Source of the DNA: Solidesulfovibrio magneticus str. Maddingley MBC34
Lineage (GTDB): Bacteria; Desulfobacterota; Desulfovibrionia; Desulfovibrionales; Desulfovibrionaceae
Assembly (NCBI GenBank): GCA_000307955.1
Contig: ALAO01000215.1
Location: 1 to 33,898 of the forward strand
Direction of reading: 5' to 3'
Length of the DNA stretch: 33,898 nucleotides
Position 1 is the stretch's first letter; each line of letters begins with the position of its first letter. Positions 16,574 through 25,029 of the stretch are shown one piece after another. The position numbers and the translations under genes are program-made. A model generated the notes under the pieces. That model was not told the DNA's origin. It did not search any database and worked only from the letters and a program-made list of their open reading frames with translations.

Positions 16574-19500
16574 ATGCCAGACACGAAATCCTCCGCCTCC
16601 AGGCATGTTTTTCTCCTCGTTTTGGTTCTTCTCGTGGGAGCCGCTTTGCGTTTGCATGACTTGGCCGGCCCCGAGTTGCAGTGGGACGAATTCCTGGCTC
16701 TTCACCGCGCCTCCATGCCTGTCGGCCAACTGCTGGAGAGCCTGAATGCCCAGTCAGCTTCGGACGTCTACCAAGATACTTCGCCCCCCTTGCACCATCT
16801 GATCATCCATTTCGCGAACATGCTAAGCGGCAGTGATTTCATGGCGCGACTGCCTGGAGCCCTCTTTGGGGTTCTGTCGCTTCTCATGCTTTATCTTGTC
16901 GGCAAGGCGTTTATTGACGAACGATCTGGTCTATGCGCGGCGCTCTATGGAGCCCTGCTGCAATTTCACTTGTTTTATTCGCGCTACATGCGCTGGTATG
17001 TCTTTTTTTACGTTTTTGCCCTGCTCTCGCTCCTGTGCTTCAAGCGTCTCGTCGACCGGCCGTCTGGCCGAACCATCGTCGCCTACGGTCTGGCCACGGC
17101 AGCCATGCTGTACAGTTCCTACATCGCCGCCCCGTTCGTCCTGGCCCAGATGTTGTTCACCGCTGGCCTTGCCCTGGCGCTGTGGCGTTCACCAGAAACC
17201 AGACGCGATGCCTGGCGGGTTTCCCGAACCCATTTCCTGGGCCTCGCCCTGGCCGGCGTACTCTATCTGCCCCAACTTCAGGGCCAACTCGTTGCCTTCC
17301 ATACGTTTTACCGAGAAGGCGGCAACCCCATTGATTATTACCGTATCGGCAAAGCCTTGCGGGAAATGACGATCTATTTCCGGGACAGCGACTTCACTGG
17401 CACGGGCTTGATCCTCCTGCTTATGGGTTGTGGAATCGCGCGGATGTATCGGACGCGTCCCAAACGGGACTTCTGGCTGATTCTCCTGTTCTGCCTGGTT
17501 CCGACAGTGGCGGCTTTTGGCATCAACGTCCAGACGCAGATAACGGCAAAGTATCTCGTGGGATGGTTTTTTGCCATCCTCATCTTCACAGGGGCCGGAG
17601 TCGTTCATGTCGCTGACAGCCTTGTGGGGCTTTTGCTGCCGAAAGGGTCTCGCCGGACAAGGGGCTTGGCGACGGCGGCAGCCCTGGCCCTGGTCGTTTT
17701 CGCCAGCGGCGCCAATCTCGATTACGGGCCTTTCTACAGAGGCTGGAGCTTGACGTATTCCGACTGGAGCCGGCATCTGCTCGCGGCCAGGCAGGATGCC
17801 GACTGGCTCATGCTTGAAAACAACAGGGGCAAGAAGGTCATTTTGCGTCACGAAGTGGGCAACGCCTTCCGATTCTTCGAGAATGTCTTTGACCACGGCT
17901 ATAAACGTTTTCATTTCGTCAGCCACAAAGGCGGGCAGCAACCGCCAGGTCTCATGCCGACCTTCACCAAGCCGCAGTCCGATGAGACGCTGCTGTTCGC
18001 CCGGGGCGGCGTGGCAAGCCGCGCCCCAATTCAGGTCATGCCAGGAGCGGATGGCCGGTTTATCTTTACAGACAACTTCGAAACCCTTGCTTTCTACGAG
18101 ACGATCTATGAAGCCTGCAACGTTGCTCCAGACTTCGACGGCCGCACCCTGTCCCGCTTCAACCTGGACGACCCGGGTTACGCCCTCTGGAAGTTGGTGC
18201 AGCCAGCGGGCGGAAGTTTCCGGACGCTGCGCGTGAGCCTTGAAACCTGGCTTCACAACAAAATCCGTAACGAAACGCCGGACGCTCGCCTCGTCGTGTC
18301 GGCGGGCCAGGATCCCGCCTCCCTGCGGCCCTTGGCGACCATCGATCTGGCGGCGTTCGCGGCCAAGTCTCCTGAACTGGCCGCCCCGTTCTCCACAGGT
18401 TCCTTCAACCTTCCCGTCAGCCTGGAAGTCCCTTGGGCCGACCCCGACGTGCCGATGTTTATCCGCCTGGACCTGCTCGGCGGCCGCCACGTCGCCTTTG
18501 CCGACATCTCAAGCATTCGCTTCGAAGCCTCCTGCCAACCCGGCGAGCCTTCCGTGGATGCTGCCCTTGCCGTCCTCGGCAACATCGAGGCCAACGCCCG
18601 CGTCATCCCCTGGAGCGAAGGCCAGGCCATCCTGGGCGACACTGCCCTCCACGTCTTCACTTTCAATGACGCGCGCTACCCGCCCCCAGGCTCGAACGCC
18701 CCGACGACGTGGCAATCCGCCGCCGCGCTGGCGCGATTTACGGCTGCGCATCCAGGGCTGGCCCCGGTCACCATCGTCTCGGACGCCGCCAATCAGCCGG
18801 CCTTCGCCGTTTACGATCCGCGGCTGGCTCGCTCGGAGCTCGAACTGCCGGCCGGCCGGCAATGCTTGGTCGCTTGGCAGGGCGAGACGCCGCAATCCTT
18901 TGGCGGCTTGAGTTACGTCGGCCCGACCATGCGTCCGACCTTGCGCCTGGGAGAGCAGACCATCGCCATCCCCCTTTCTGTCCCTGCCGGGTCCGAGGTG
19001 CGGTTGAACCCAGGAGGCCTGGGCATGGTGAGCTTTTCCCCCCTGTTCACGGACGATGCTTTCAACCTTTTCAATATGGTACGTCGCGAAAACCTATTTT
19101 ATTGCGACAATTTCTTGAGCTGCCTAGAAGACAAACCGTGTCTAGCCCAATACGTCTTCGCCTCGGAGCTTCCCATAAAGGGGTTGCGTGTGACCCTATA
19201 TCCAGCGGTCAAGAACGATCGTCCCAACTATGTGCGGGTGTTCTACGGCGTCAACGATATTGATGCACGTAATGTGCTCATCGACTTTTCCGAACGCAAT
19301 ACCCATGATGCCACCTCTGCCTACGAAGGGATAACCAGGGAGACGCGCTTCGACCGTGGCGTCAAGGTGCTCTTTGTTGGCCTCGACCTCTCGGGACGCG
19401 GTGCTCGTGCTCATTCTGACGAGAAATACACCATGCGTTTTGAGGTGCTGCTCGACGCGTCCTCCCTGCCCAGCCCGACCATCGAGCAGTCTCCGGTCGC

Positions 19501-19591
19501 GGTGAGCCAGGACTCGGAGAGCAAGGAGACCATGGCCTTGTGGCTCGACACGCGCCCCATCCCAATTGAGCAATTATGGAAGCTGCGCTAG
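16574..19591 (+). CDS. GT-C/PMT-type membrane glycosyltransferase with large C-terminal domain (paralogue A)
   Basis: The product has 1005 residues from ATG 16574. The open frame continues upstream to 16397, but that part covers the transposase remnant. About 11-13 membrane helices fill the first 400 residues. LQWDEFLALHRA in the first loop carries the Asp-Glu pair, DTSPPLHHLIIHFANML follows, then FYSRYMRWYVFFYVFALLSL, all PMT_2-like. The remaining 600 residues are soluble and probably periplasmic. This region shares ordered blocks with the protein encoded at 20728-23763: FTAAHPGLAPV, the PTM-x-PTL block, and CLEDKPCLAQYVF with LYPAV...NYVRVFYG. The C-terminal block resembles a carbohydrate-binding beta-sandwich. 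Codon usage is GC-rich, unlike its paralogue. GGAAAG lies 7 nt upstream of the start. Confidence 0.82.
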   Translation: MPDTKSSASRHVFLLVLVLLVGAALRLHDLAGPELQWDEFLALHRASMPVGQLLESLNAQSASDVYQDTSPPLHHLIIHFANMLSGSDFMARLPGALFGVLSLLMLYLVGKAFIDERSGLCAALYGALLQFHLFYSRYMRWYVFFYVFALLSLLCFKRLVDRPSGRTIVAYGLATAAMLYSSYIAAPFVLAQMLFTAGLALALWRSPETRRDAWRVSRTHFLGLALAGVLYLPQLQGQLVAFHTFYREGGNPIDYYRIGKALREMTIYFRDSDFTGTGLILLLMGCGIARMYRTRPKRDFWLILLFCLVPTVAAFGINVQTQITAKYLVGWFFAILIFTGAGVVHVADSLVGLLLPKGSRRTRGLATAAALALVVFASGANLDYGPFYRGWSLTYSDWSRHLLAARQDADWLMLENNRGKKVILRHEVGNAFRFFENVFDHGYKRFHFVSHKGGQQPPGLMPTFTKPQSDETLLFARGGVASRAPIQVMPGADGRFIFTDNFETLAFYETIYEACNVAPDFDGRTLSRFNLDDPGYALWKLVQPAGGSFRTLRVSLETWLHNKIRNETPDARLVVSAGQDPASLRPLATIDLAAFAAKSPELAAPFSTGSFNLPVSLEVPWADPDVPMFIRLDLLGGRHVAFADISSIRFEASCQPGEPSVDAALAVLGNIEANARVIPWSEGQAILGDTALHVFTFNDARYPPPGSNAPTTWQSAAALARFTAAHPGLAPVTIVSDAANQPAFAVYDPRLARSELELPAGRQCLVAWQGETPQSFGGLSYVGPTMRPTLRLGEQTIAIPLSVPAGSEVRLNPGGLGMVSFSPLFTDDAFNLFNMVRRENLFYCDNFLSCLEDKPCLAQYVFASELPIKGLRVTLYPAVKNDRPNYVRVFYGVNDIDARNVLIDFSERNTHDATSAYEGITRETRFDRGVKVLFVGLDLSGRGARAHSDEKYTMRFEVLLDASSLPSPTIEQSPVAVSQDSESKETMALWLDTRPIPIEQLWKLR

Positions 19592-20287
19592 GGCGCTCTG
19601 GCTGACAACGTACCCGGGGGCGGTCCCTGTCGCCGGCCGCTTCCAGCGTCAGAGCAGGCCTCTCCCGTAGCGGCGAAAGCGGGCAAAGGGAGCGGGACCA
19701 TGCGGGCTTCATATGTTTGGTGGTGTCCTTCAACCCCTTGTCCTGCATTGCTTCCGGGATTGATCGACGCCGTGGGGTAGGAAGGCGTGCTTGGGCAGGT
19801 CGGCGCGTATGGCGGCAGCATTTCGTATGGGCTGGTCATCCTTCAAAAGAGGGTTTGCTGTCGGATCTTTTTTTGCGCGGGTAAGCACGCGAGGTCATCT
19901 CGGCGGTTGCGACGGTTCATAGTGTGTTTGTTGGTCTGGGGGAGTCGTCTGAATGGCTGCTCTCCGGGGGATCGGGTTAGGAGAGACGCTGCTTTGCCAA
20001 GGCCTGGATGGCTTTTGACGTTTCTTCAGCATATAAACGGCAACGGCACAGGCGAAGATGGTGCGGCCCGATGATGTCCATCCCGCGCAGAGCGTGCGGT
20101 TGCCGGAATCGGATGCTCCATGAAGTCGCCTTGGCTCTCCTGCGCCGGGATGGGGTTCAGTGTGCGCCACGCTTGGCCGAGAGTGGCCTACGGTAAACTC
20201 CGAAGGGGCCTGATTGGAAAATGTCTGGTCTATGGTTGGTTTATGGTCAGTTCAACAAATGTTCGCGCCACGAAATTGGAATAGCAA
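19592..20287. other. Intergenic region of about 700 bp, no gene supported
   Basis: No frame on either strand shows consistent codon bias, a ribosome-binding site or recognisable motifs over a useful length. An 83-codon minus-strand frame (19588-19839) exists but lacks convincing features. A promoter for the 20315 gene should lie near the right end, which becomes A+T-rich after about 20200. Confidence 0.4.
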
Positions 20288-20314
20288 ATGCGCCATTGTT
20301 GTAAGTATGAAGCA

Positions 20315-20731
20315 ATGTTGAAAGTGGTATATCGGCGGTGTCTCGCGCTAGGGATGGTTGCGGCCATCTTGGCGATATCGGTTTCTGGAGGCTCTCTCGC
20401 TTTGGCTGAATCTGACGGCGTTTCTGTCACCTATGTTGCGCCGATACTGTCCGTGTGGCGAGATCCCAGGGCTTTCCTGGTCTTGGCGACGGATTATGGA
20501 AATTTTTACTATACGTATCAGGACGATATCAAATCGATCGACGGCACGAAGACCTATCGTCAAATAGATCGCGGCGCAGTCCTTCTTAAGGCGATTCTTG
20601 CTCATAATGACGGCATGCCTGTACGTCTTCGTGTGAGCACCTTGGCGCAGGGAGTTGTCGTTGGCCTGAATGAAGTCACTGCCTATTTGGAACCAGTATC
20701 GTTTAAGAAACCAAATGAGCAAGATCAATGA
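20315..20731 (+). CDS. Small exported protein of unknown function
   Basis: A 138-residue protein if it starts at ATG 20315, or 147 residues from ATG 20288, which has GGAA 7 nt upstream. The start is undecided. A signal peptide is clear (LKVVYRRCLALGMVAAILAISVSGGSLALA, cleavage before ES). The mature part of about 107 residues includes VTYVAPILSVWRDPRAF, DYGNFYYTYQDD and LRVSTLAQGVVVGLNEVTAYLEP and looks beta-rich. No family is recognised. The stop overlaps the next gene's ATG by 4 bp (ATGA), so it is translationally coupled to the GT-C enzyme and may work with it in the periplasm. Confidence 0.65.
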   Translation: MLKVVYRRCLALGMVAAILAISVSGGSLALAESDGVSVTYVAPILSVWRDPRAFLVLATDYGNFYYTYQDDIKSIDGTKTYRQIDRGAVLLKAILAHNDGMPVRLRVSTLAQGVVVGLNEVTAYLEPVSFKKPNEQDQ

Positions 20732-23700
20732 CCGGTTCTTCGTCTGTATCAACCTCTCGCTGCTCCGATATGCAACGAAGATTTGCCGACTGGCCGTTGT
20801 GGTTTATAGTGATATTTGCTTTTGTGCTGCGCTTGTTGTATCTTGATCAAATGGAATTGTGGTGGGATGAGTTTGTTACGCTGGGAAGATCTTTGCCAAA
20901 CATTCCAGAGTTGCTTTCTGGACTTATGTATCAACGCCCATCGCCAGTCAGCACGGATTGCAGTCCTCCGCTGCACCATCTGTTGGTCCATGCTGCCTTG
21001 CAGTTTGGTCGAGGTAATGCAATTATCAAGCTCCCGAGTGTTGTGTTTAGTTGTCTGGGGATCGCTTGCATAATAGGGCTTTGCAAGCGCTTGTACGGAC
21101 GGCGGAGTGCCGCTGCTGCCGGAATTTTTTGTGCAATTTCTTTGTTTCATTTCTATTATTCAAGAGATATCCGTTGGTACGCTGTGTATTACGGGTGCTC
21201 TTTGGCTGCACTTTATGTTCTTTATAGAGCTCTTGATGAAGATCGCATATGTTTCTGGGTTTTGTATGGGTTGCTTAGTGCTCTAAGCCTTTATGCTTCT
21301 TATGTCGCCGCGCCGGTGCTTGTTGGGCAAGGCATGCTCGTCCTGGTTTTGTTTATAATAAAATGGCGCAGTGGTAAGCATGGAGACGCTTGGCGTCTTG
21401 CTAGGCGTTTCGCGGCAGCCATGGGCTTGGCTTTTGCCATTTATTCTCCGTGGATTCCGGCTCAGTATTATGCGTACCAATCCTTTTATGGCAAAGGATC
21501 GACGAATCCTTTTCATCTCGTTGAGGCTCTAAAGAATTTTCGCTTCTTTTTGGAGTATTTTTATCAAGGGGATTTTAACAAACTTTTCATAGCGTTGCCT
21601 CTTGTGGGCCTGGGATTTGCTTCTGTGCTGCGCAGCGATGCACGGCTTGGCGCATGGCTCATTCTGGCCTGGGGAATTCCACCGATCGCCGCTGCATATC
21701 TTGTCAAGACCGAATTTTCTGTTTCGCCCAAGTACGTCATGAGTGGATTTTATTTGTTGGCGTTTGGCTTGGGCTTCGGGGCTGAGGCCCTGGCTCGCGT
21801 TGTTGTCCGAGTCCTGACCGTAGGGAGGAATGCTGCGGGCTGGATAACGGCCATCGGCGTGATTGCGGTTGTGGGGTCATCCAATTTCAATTTTCCGGTC
21901 TTTCTTCAAGGGAAAATGTACTCTGACAAGGCCGCTTTGCGACAAGTCGCATTGGCAAAAAACAATATAGACTATATTTTTTATGAGAACGAAAGAAACT
22001 ATAGTTTTGTCGGGGACTGGTATCTCGGGAATCTTTTTCAACGGGCGAGTGGCCGGTTGGCCCGAGATTACAAACGTTTTTATCTGCTGTCTTCCGCCCA
22101 CGCCCCAGTCCCCTGGGCTCAAGAGTGTTTTAAAGGCGCGCCGTTTACAGGCTACGTTGGCGGTATTGTCAACCGCGCGCCGCTCTCTGTAAATCCCGAT
22201 TCTTCTGGAACGTGGAGGTATACAGATACTTATCGGGACTTCAAGCTTTTTAGGGATGCGTTCTTGACAGACAATGCGACGGTCAGTCTCCTTGAGGGAG
22301 GACTTGTTCCTTCGGATATGAGTCGCCCCGGAGTTGCTGTCTATGCCTTCACCCCGGCTGACGACGCACCTTTCCTTTCAGCCAAGATACGTCTAAAGGC
22401 GCTTTGCACGAAACGTAATGTTTTTTTCTCGGACGCCAGTATCCAGGTCTTGGTGGGGAATAGTCCCGAGAGCCTTTTCTTGATCGGCCATTTGGACGCG
22501 CACTCTTCTCCCGGTCCCCTAAGCATGGATCGTGGTTATCGCGGATTGTATCACGCCGAAGGGGAGTGGAGTGTTCCCGACGTCTTGCTCTCGGGGGGCG
22601 ATTTGTACGTTGCGGTGATCGTCTCGGACGGCTCTCGTGAAGGTTCCGTAAAAGCGGAGTCCTTGGCCGTTGACTTCACTAGTCAAGCAAATGTTCTTGA
22701 TGTGACTGCTGCCGCGAGAAAGGAATGGGCGCAAGTTCTTGCAAATTTGTCGGAATCGGAGCGTCCGAGCGACGGCTCTGTCATAGTTCCTGGACGATTG
22801 GTTGCATTCACCTGCAATGAAGATATATTTCCTGTAAATAGCTCCGTTGGTTTGCAATCCAAGTCCGATCGAGATCGTTTTTTAGAAGCGCATCCTGGCA
22901 TTGTTCCGATTCATTCCGTCCGAGATGCTTCTGGCGTCGTCGCTCTAGAACTTTATGATCCCTGGTTGCTTGAACCTGGCGTGTCCCTGAAGGGTGACGC
23001 CCATGTGCGTATGGATGTGGGCAAGGGACCCGTCGGCTATAAAGCCCTTGGCACGATGAGTCCGACCTTGGCGAGTTTTAACGGGCAGTTGCTCCCTGTC
23101 TCGATGGGGTTGCCCACCCAAGCGACGGCGGTGTATTCTCGCGCGGGTGAAAGCTTCATTATTGCCAGGGAAATGTTCGACGAAGTTAATGCAACGCCAC
23201 AGGACCTGTATACCTTTCGCGACATCCGATTGAGAACGGATACAGCGGCATTGACATGCATGGGGCAACGCCCTTGTGAGGCCACCTACCAGTTTCGATC
23301 TGTTTATCCATTGACCAGGATGGTCCTTACTACGTACCCGCATATTTTTTGTGATGCGGGTAGAAATAATTACGTTCGTGTGTCGTATTCAGAAAATGGA
23401 AACGCTTTCAAGGAAATCTACACGTTAAAGAGCAACGGTTCGCAGGAATGGTTGGGCACTGGCTCTTATCCTCACATTGATGCAGTACCTTTGGTCGCGG
23501 ACACTAAAGAGGTTTTGATAAAATTGGAAATGTCGAACGACGGAGCCATGTGGCAATCAAATCCTGATGCGGCCATGACGTTTGAACTTTTCATGAATTC
23601 CAGGGGAATGCCCCCCTTGGCGTCGGGGATCGGAGAGTTGGTGAATGTTCCGCCGCATGAGAGTGCTTTTACCCTTTCCTTCTTTTTGCAGTCCTCTTCA

Positions 23701-23763
23701 GCCTTTGAGAGCCTGCGTCCAGGGTTGACAGTCACGCCGTTTATGAGGCCCTTTTTCAGGTAG
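20728..23763 (+). CDS. GT-C/PMT-type membrane glycosyltransferase with large C-terminal domain (paralogue B)
   Basis: A 1011-residue paralogue of the 16574-19591 product. The polytopic N-terminal part carries MELWWDEFVTLGRSL (Asp-Glu pair), CSPPLHHLLVHAALQF and FYYSRDIRWYAVYYGCSLAAL. It is followed by a soluble, probably periplasmic half with HPGIVPIHSVRDASG, LGTMSPTL and a final block with CMGQRPCEATYQF and NNYVRVSYSENG, which resembles a carbohydrate-binding beta-sandwich. The ATG at 20728 overlaps the upstream stop (ATGA). Its codon usage is much less GC-rich than paralogue A. Donor and acceptor are unknown. A polyprenyl-phosphate sugar donor is expected from the family. Confidence 0.82.
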   Translation: MTGSSSVSTSRCSDMQRRFADWPLWFIVIFAFVLRLLYLDQMELWWDEFVTLGRSLPNIPELLSGLMYQRPSPVSTDCSPPLHHLLVHAALQFGRGNAIIKLPSVVFSCLGIACIIGLCKRLYGRRSAAAAGIFCAISLFHFYYSRDIRWYAVYYGCSLAALYVLYRALDEDRICFWVLYGLLSALSLYASYVAAPVLVGQGMLVLVLFIIKWRSGKHGDAWRLARRFAAAMGLAFAIYSPWIPAQYYAYQSFYGKGSTNPFHLVEALKNFRFFLEYFYQGDFNKLFIALPLVGLGFASVLRSDARLGAWLILAWGIPPIAAAYLVKTEFSVSPKYVMSGFYLLAFGLGFGAEALARVVVRVLTVGRNAAGWITAIGVIAVVGSSNFNFPVFLQGKMYSDKAALRQVALAKNNIDYIFYENERNYSFVGDWYLGNLFQRASGRLARDYKRFYLLSSAHAPVPWAQECFKGAPFTGYVGGIVNRAPLSVNPDSSGTWRYTDTYRDFKLFRDAFLTDNATVSLLEGGLVPSDMSRPGVAVYAFTPADDAPFLSAKIRLKALCTKRNVFFSDASIQVLVGNSPESLFLIGHLDAHSSPGPLSMDRGYRGLYHAEGEWSVPDVLLSGGDLYVAVIVSDGSREGSVKAESLAVDFTSQANVLDVTAAARKEWAQVLANLSESERPSDGSVIVPGRLVAFTCNEDIFPVNSSVGLQSKSDRDRFLEAHPGIVPIHSVRDASGVVALELYDPWLLEPGVSLKGDAHVRMDVGKGPVGYKALGTMSPTLASFNGQLLPVSMGLPTQATAVYSRAGESFIIAREMFDEVNATPQDLYTFRDIRLRTDTAALTCMGQRPCEATYQFRSVYPLTRMVLTTYPHIFCDAGRNNYVRVSYSENGNAFKEIYTLKSNGSQEWLGTGSYPHIDAVPLVADTKEVLIKLEMSNDGAMWQSNPDAAMTFELFMNSRGMPPLASGIGELVNVPPHESAFTLSFFLQSSSAFESLRPGLTVTPFMRPFFR

Positions 23764-24123
23764 CGTATTTAATTGGAAGGATACGGTTGAGATAGCTGAC
23801 AAGAAATTTTTGTCTTTTGTTTGTCAGAATCCTCGTCCAAATTGCTGGGGGTGGGTAGAAGGGTGCGTTCTGGAGACGAGGGTAGGGAGAGATGGTGGGG
23901 GAGCGCTCCATTTGAAGACTGCCTCGAGGATCTGGTCGCTCTGTAGCAGCAAGACGCGAAGTTGATGCAGGTCACTGGGATCGCGCCGGCATGGGGGGCG
24001 CTGCTTGCCAGGGGGGTATTGGGAAGCGTAGTGAGCAAACCATGCGGGATCGAGAATGGTCTCAAGGCTGGTTCGTTCATGCCGCTTGGAGGCAGGGAAT
24101 CAATTCACGCAGGAGTTTTCGAG
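23764..24123. other. Intergenic region at the right edge of the accessory block
   Basis: 360 bp without a supported gene. CTGACAA (23796-23802) and TTGTCAG (23821-23827) form a 7-bp inverted repeat with an A+T-rich 18-nt loop, which is not a typical terminator. Composition rises to GC-rich toward 24000. The ribosome-binding site of the next gene (AGGAG 24111-24115) is at the end. Confidence 0.4.
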
Positions 24124-24330
24124 ATGAAAAAGGCCCATTTGAAGAAACTGGAGAAAGCCGCCAATTTTTTGCGGGAAGTGTATGACGATCTGGAAACCGA
24201 AGGCAGCGACGATTTTGATGAATTTGGTGCCCGGCTGGATGAGGCGGCTGCCGCGATAGAAGATATTTTGGAAGATGTGGAGTCCGCCTCCAAGGACGAT
24301 GACGCCGATGAAGGGTTTGAAGTGGAGTGA
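24124..24330 (+). CDS. Small acidic coiled-coil protein
   Basis: A 68-residue product with a strong AGGAG ribosome-binding site 8 nt before the ATG. The N-terminal half is helical and mixed charge (KKAHLKKLEKAANFLREVYDDLE). The rest is very acidic, with heptad-like Leu/Ile/Ala spacing (LDEAAAAIEDILEDVE) and a DDDADEG tail. It is probably a cytoplasmic helical-hairpin protein. No family was recognised and no function is proposed. Confidence 0.7.
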   Translation: MKKAHLKKLEKAANFLREVYDDLETEGSDDFDEFGARLDEAAAAIEDILEDVESASKDDDADEGFEVE

Positions 24331-24343
24331 TGGACTTGGCTGC

Positions 24344-24445
24344 ATGAGAACAATGCGTACCGCCAGATTTGCTTGGCTGGTCGGCTGCGCGGTCTTGGTC
24401 TGGCTGGGCGTCTTTGGGGTCGCCACGGGCAACTGCACCTCGTGA
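24344..24445 (+). CDS. Possible 33-residue hydrophobic peptide
   Basis: A short frame, MRTMRTARFAW followed by a single hydrophobic span (LVGCAVLVWLGVFGVATG) and NCTS, could be a membrane or secreted micropeptide. It begins 14 bp after the acidic-protein gene, and ATG 24353 is an alternative start. No clear ribosome-binding site precedes it, so it may be chance. Confidence 0.2.
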   Translation: MRTMRTARFAWLVGCAVLVWLGVFGVATGNCTS

Positions 24446-25029
24446 ATGGCCGTCGGGGCATCCGGGGGCGCGGGCTTTGGCTCCTTTATCTTGGCAAAGT
24501 GGATCGGGGGGAAGGTCTAGGCGTCGTGGTCAGGCCTTGGGCGAGCGCCCCGGTGCTCAGGACGATTCCCAGGCCGAAGTTGTAGTTCCAGGAGAAAAAG
24601 TCCGAGCAGGCCACGCCCGCCGTGGGGTAGTTCACCAGCACGGCAGGATTGCTGGCCGGCCAGGTCGGCTGGCTGGCGGAGGGGTTGAAGTCCGGGATGT
24701 GATGGTGCTGGTCGGTGTAGCCGAGGTTTTCCTGGGCGACGCGCAATCCCCGCTCCTGCTTCCAGGACGTGACGCTGCACCCGGCCGGGAGGCCGGACGG
24801 CACGGTCACTCAGGGATAGCAGGCGGCATTGCTTGGGCGCGTCCTGCCAGCGGCCAGGCCGGCCGACCGCCTGGCAGGACCGAACGGCCCCACGTTCACA
24901 ATCCCGGGAGCGAAGGGCGAACGCCACGAGGTTCGCGCCGCGCGGCCCCTGGCCCTTGCCAACTTTTCGGGTTCGGGTATCCTCCCTGACAGCGTCACGA
25001 TAACGCCAAAACGCAAGGGAGCCTTGCCG
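24446..25029. other. Gene-poor region before the exported-protein gene
   Basis: Apart from the possible minus-strand remnant, nothing coding is supported. A promoter candidate for the next gene lies near the right end: TTGCCA (24956-24961), 16-bp spacer, TATCCT (24978-24983). Confidence 0.35.
24540..24809 (-). pseudogene. Possible gene remnant on the minus strand
   Basis: About 90 codons from a GTG at 24809 show strongly GC-biased third positions and a plausible protein: WKQERGLRVAQENLGYTDQ, HHHIPDFNPSASQPTW, then SDFFSWNYNFGLGIV. A TGA lies directly before the GTG in frame, there is no ribosome-binding site, and the codon bias collapses after ALAQGLTT. It therefore reads like the middle of a broken gene. 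I recognise no family. Confidence 0.35.

Noticed and set aside
19588-19839. 83-codon minus-strand frame
   Set aside because: The ribosome-binding sequence abuts the ATG, codon bias is weak and the protein is low complexity. It overlaps only intergenic DNA and the last bases of a real gene.
8432-24123. Direct repeat of the tRNA-Glu 3' end as an attachment site
   Set aside because: I looked for a second GGTTCAAATCCCC-type copy to the right and found none, and no integrase gene is present.
24804-24815. TGA before the minus-strand fragment read as selenocysteine
   Set aside because: No SECIS-like hairpin or selenoprotein motif is visible, and the surrounding frame is not an established gene.
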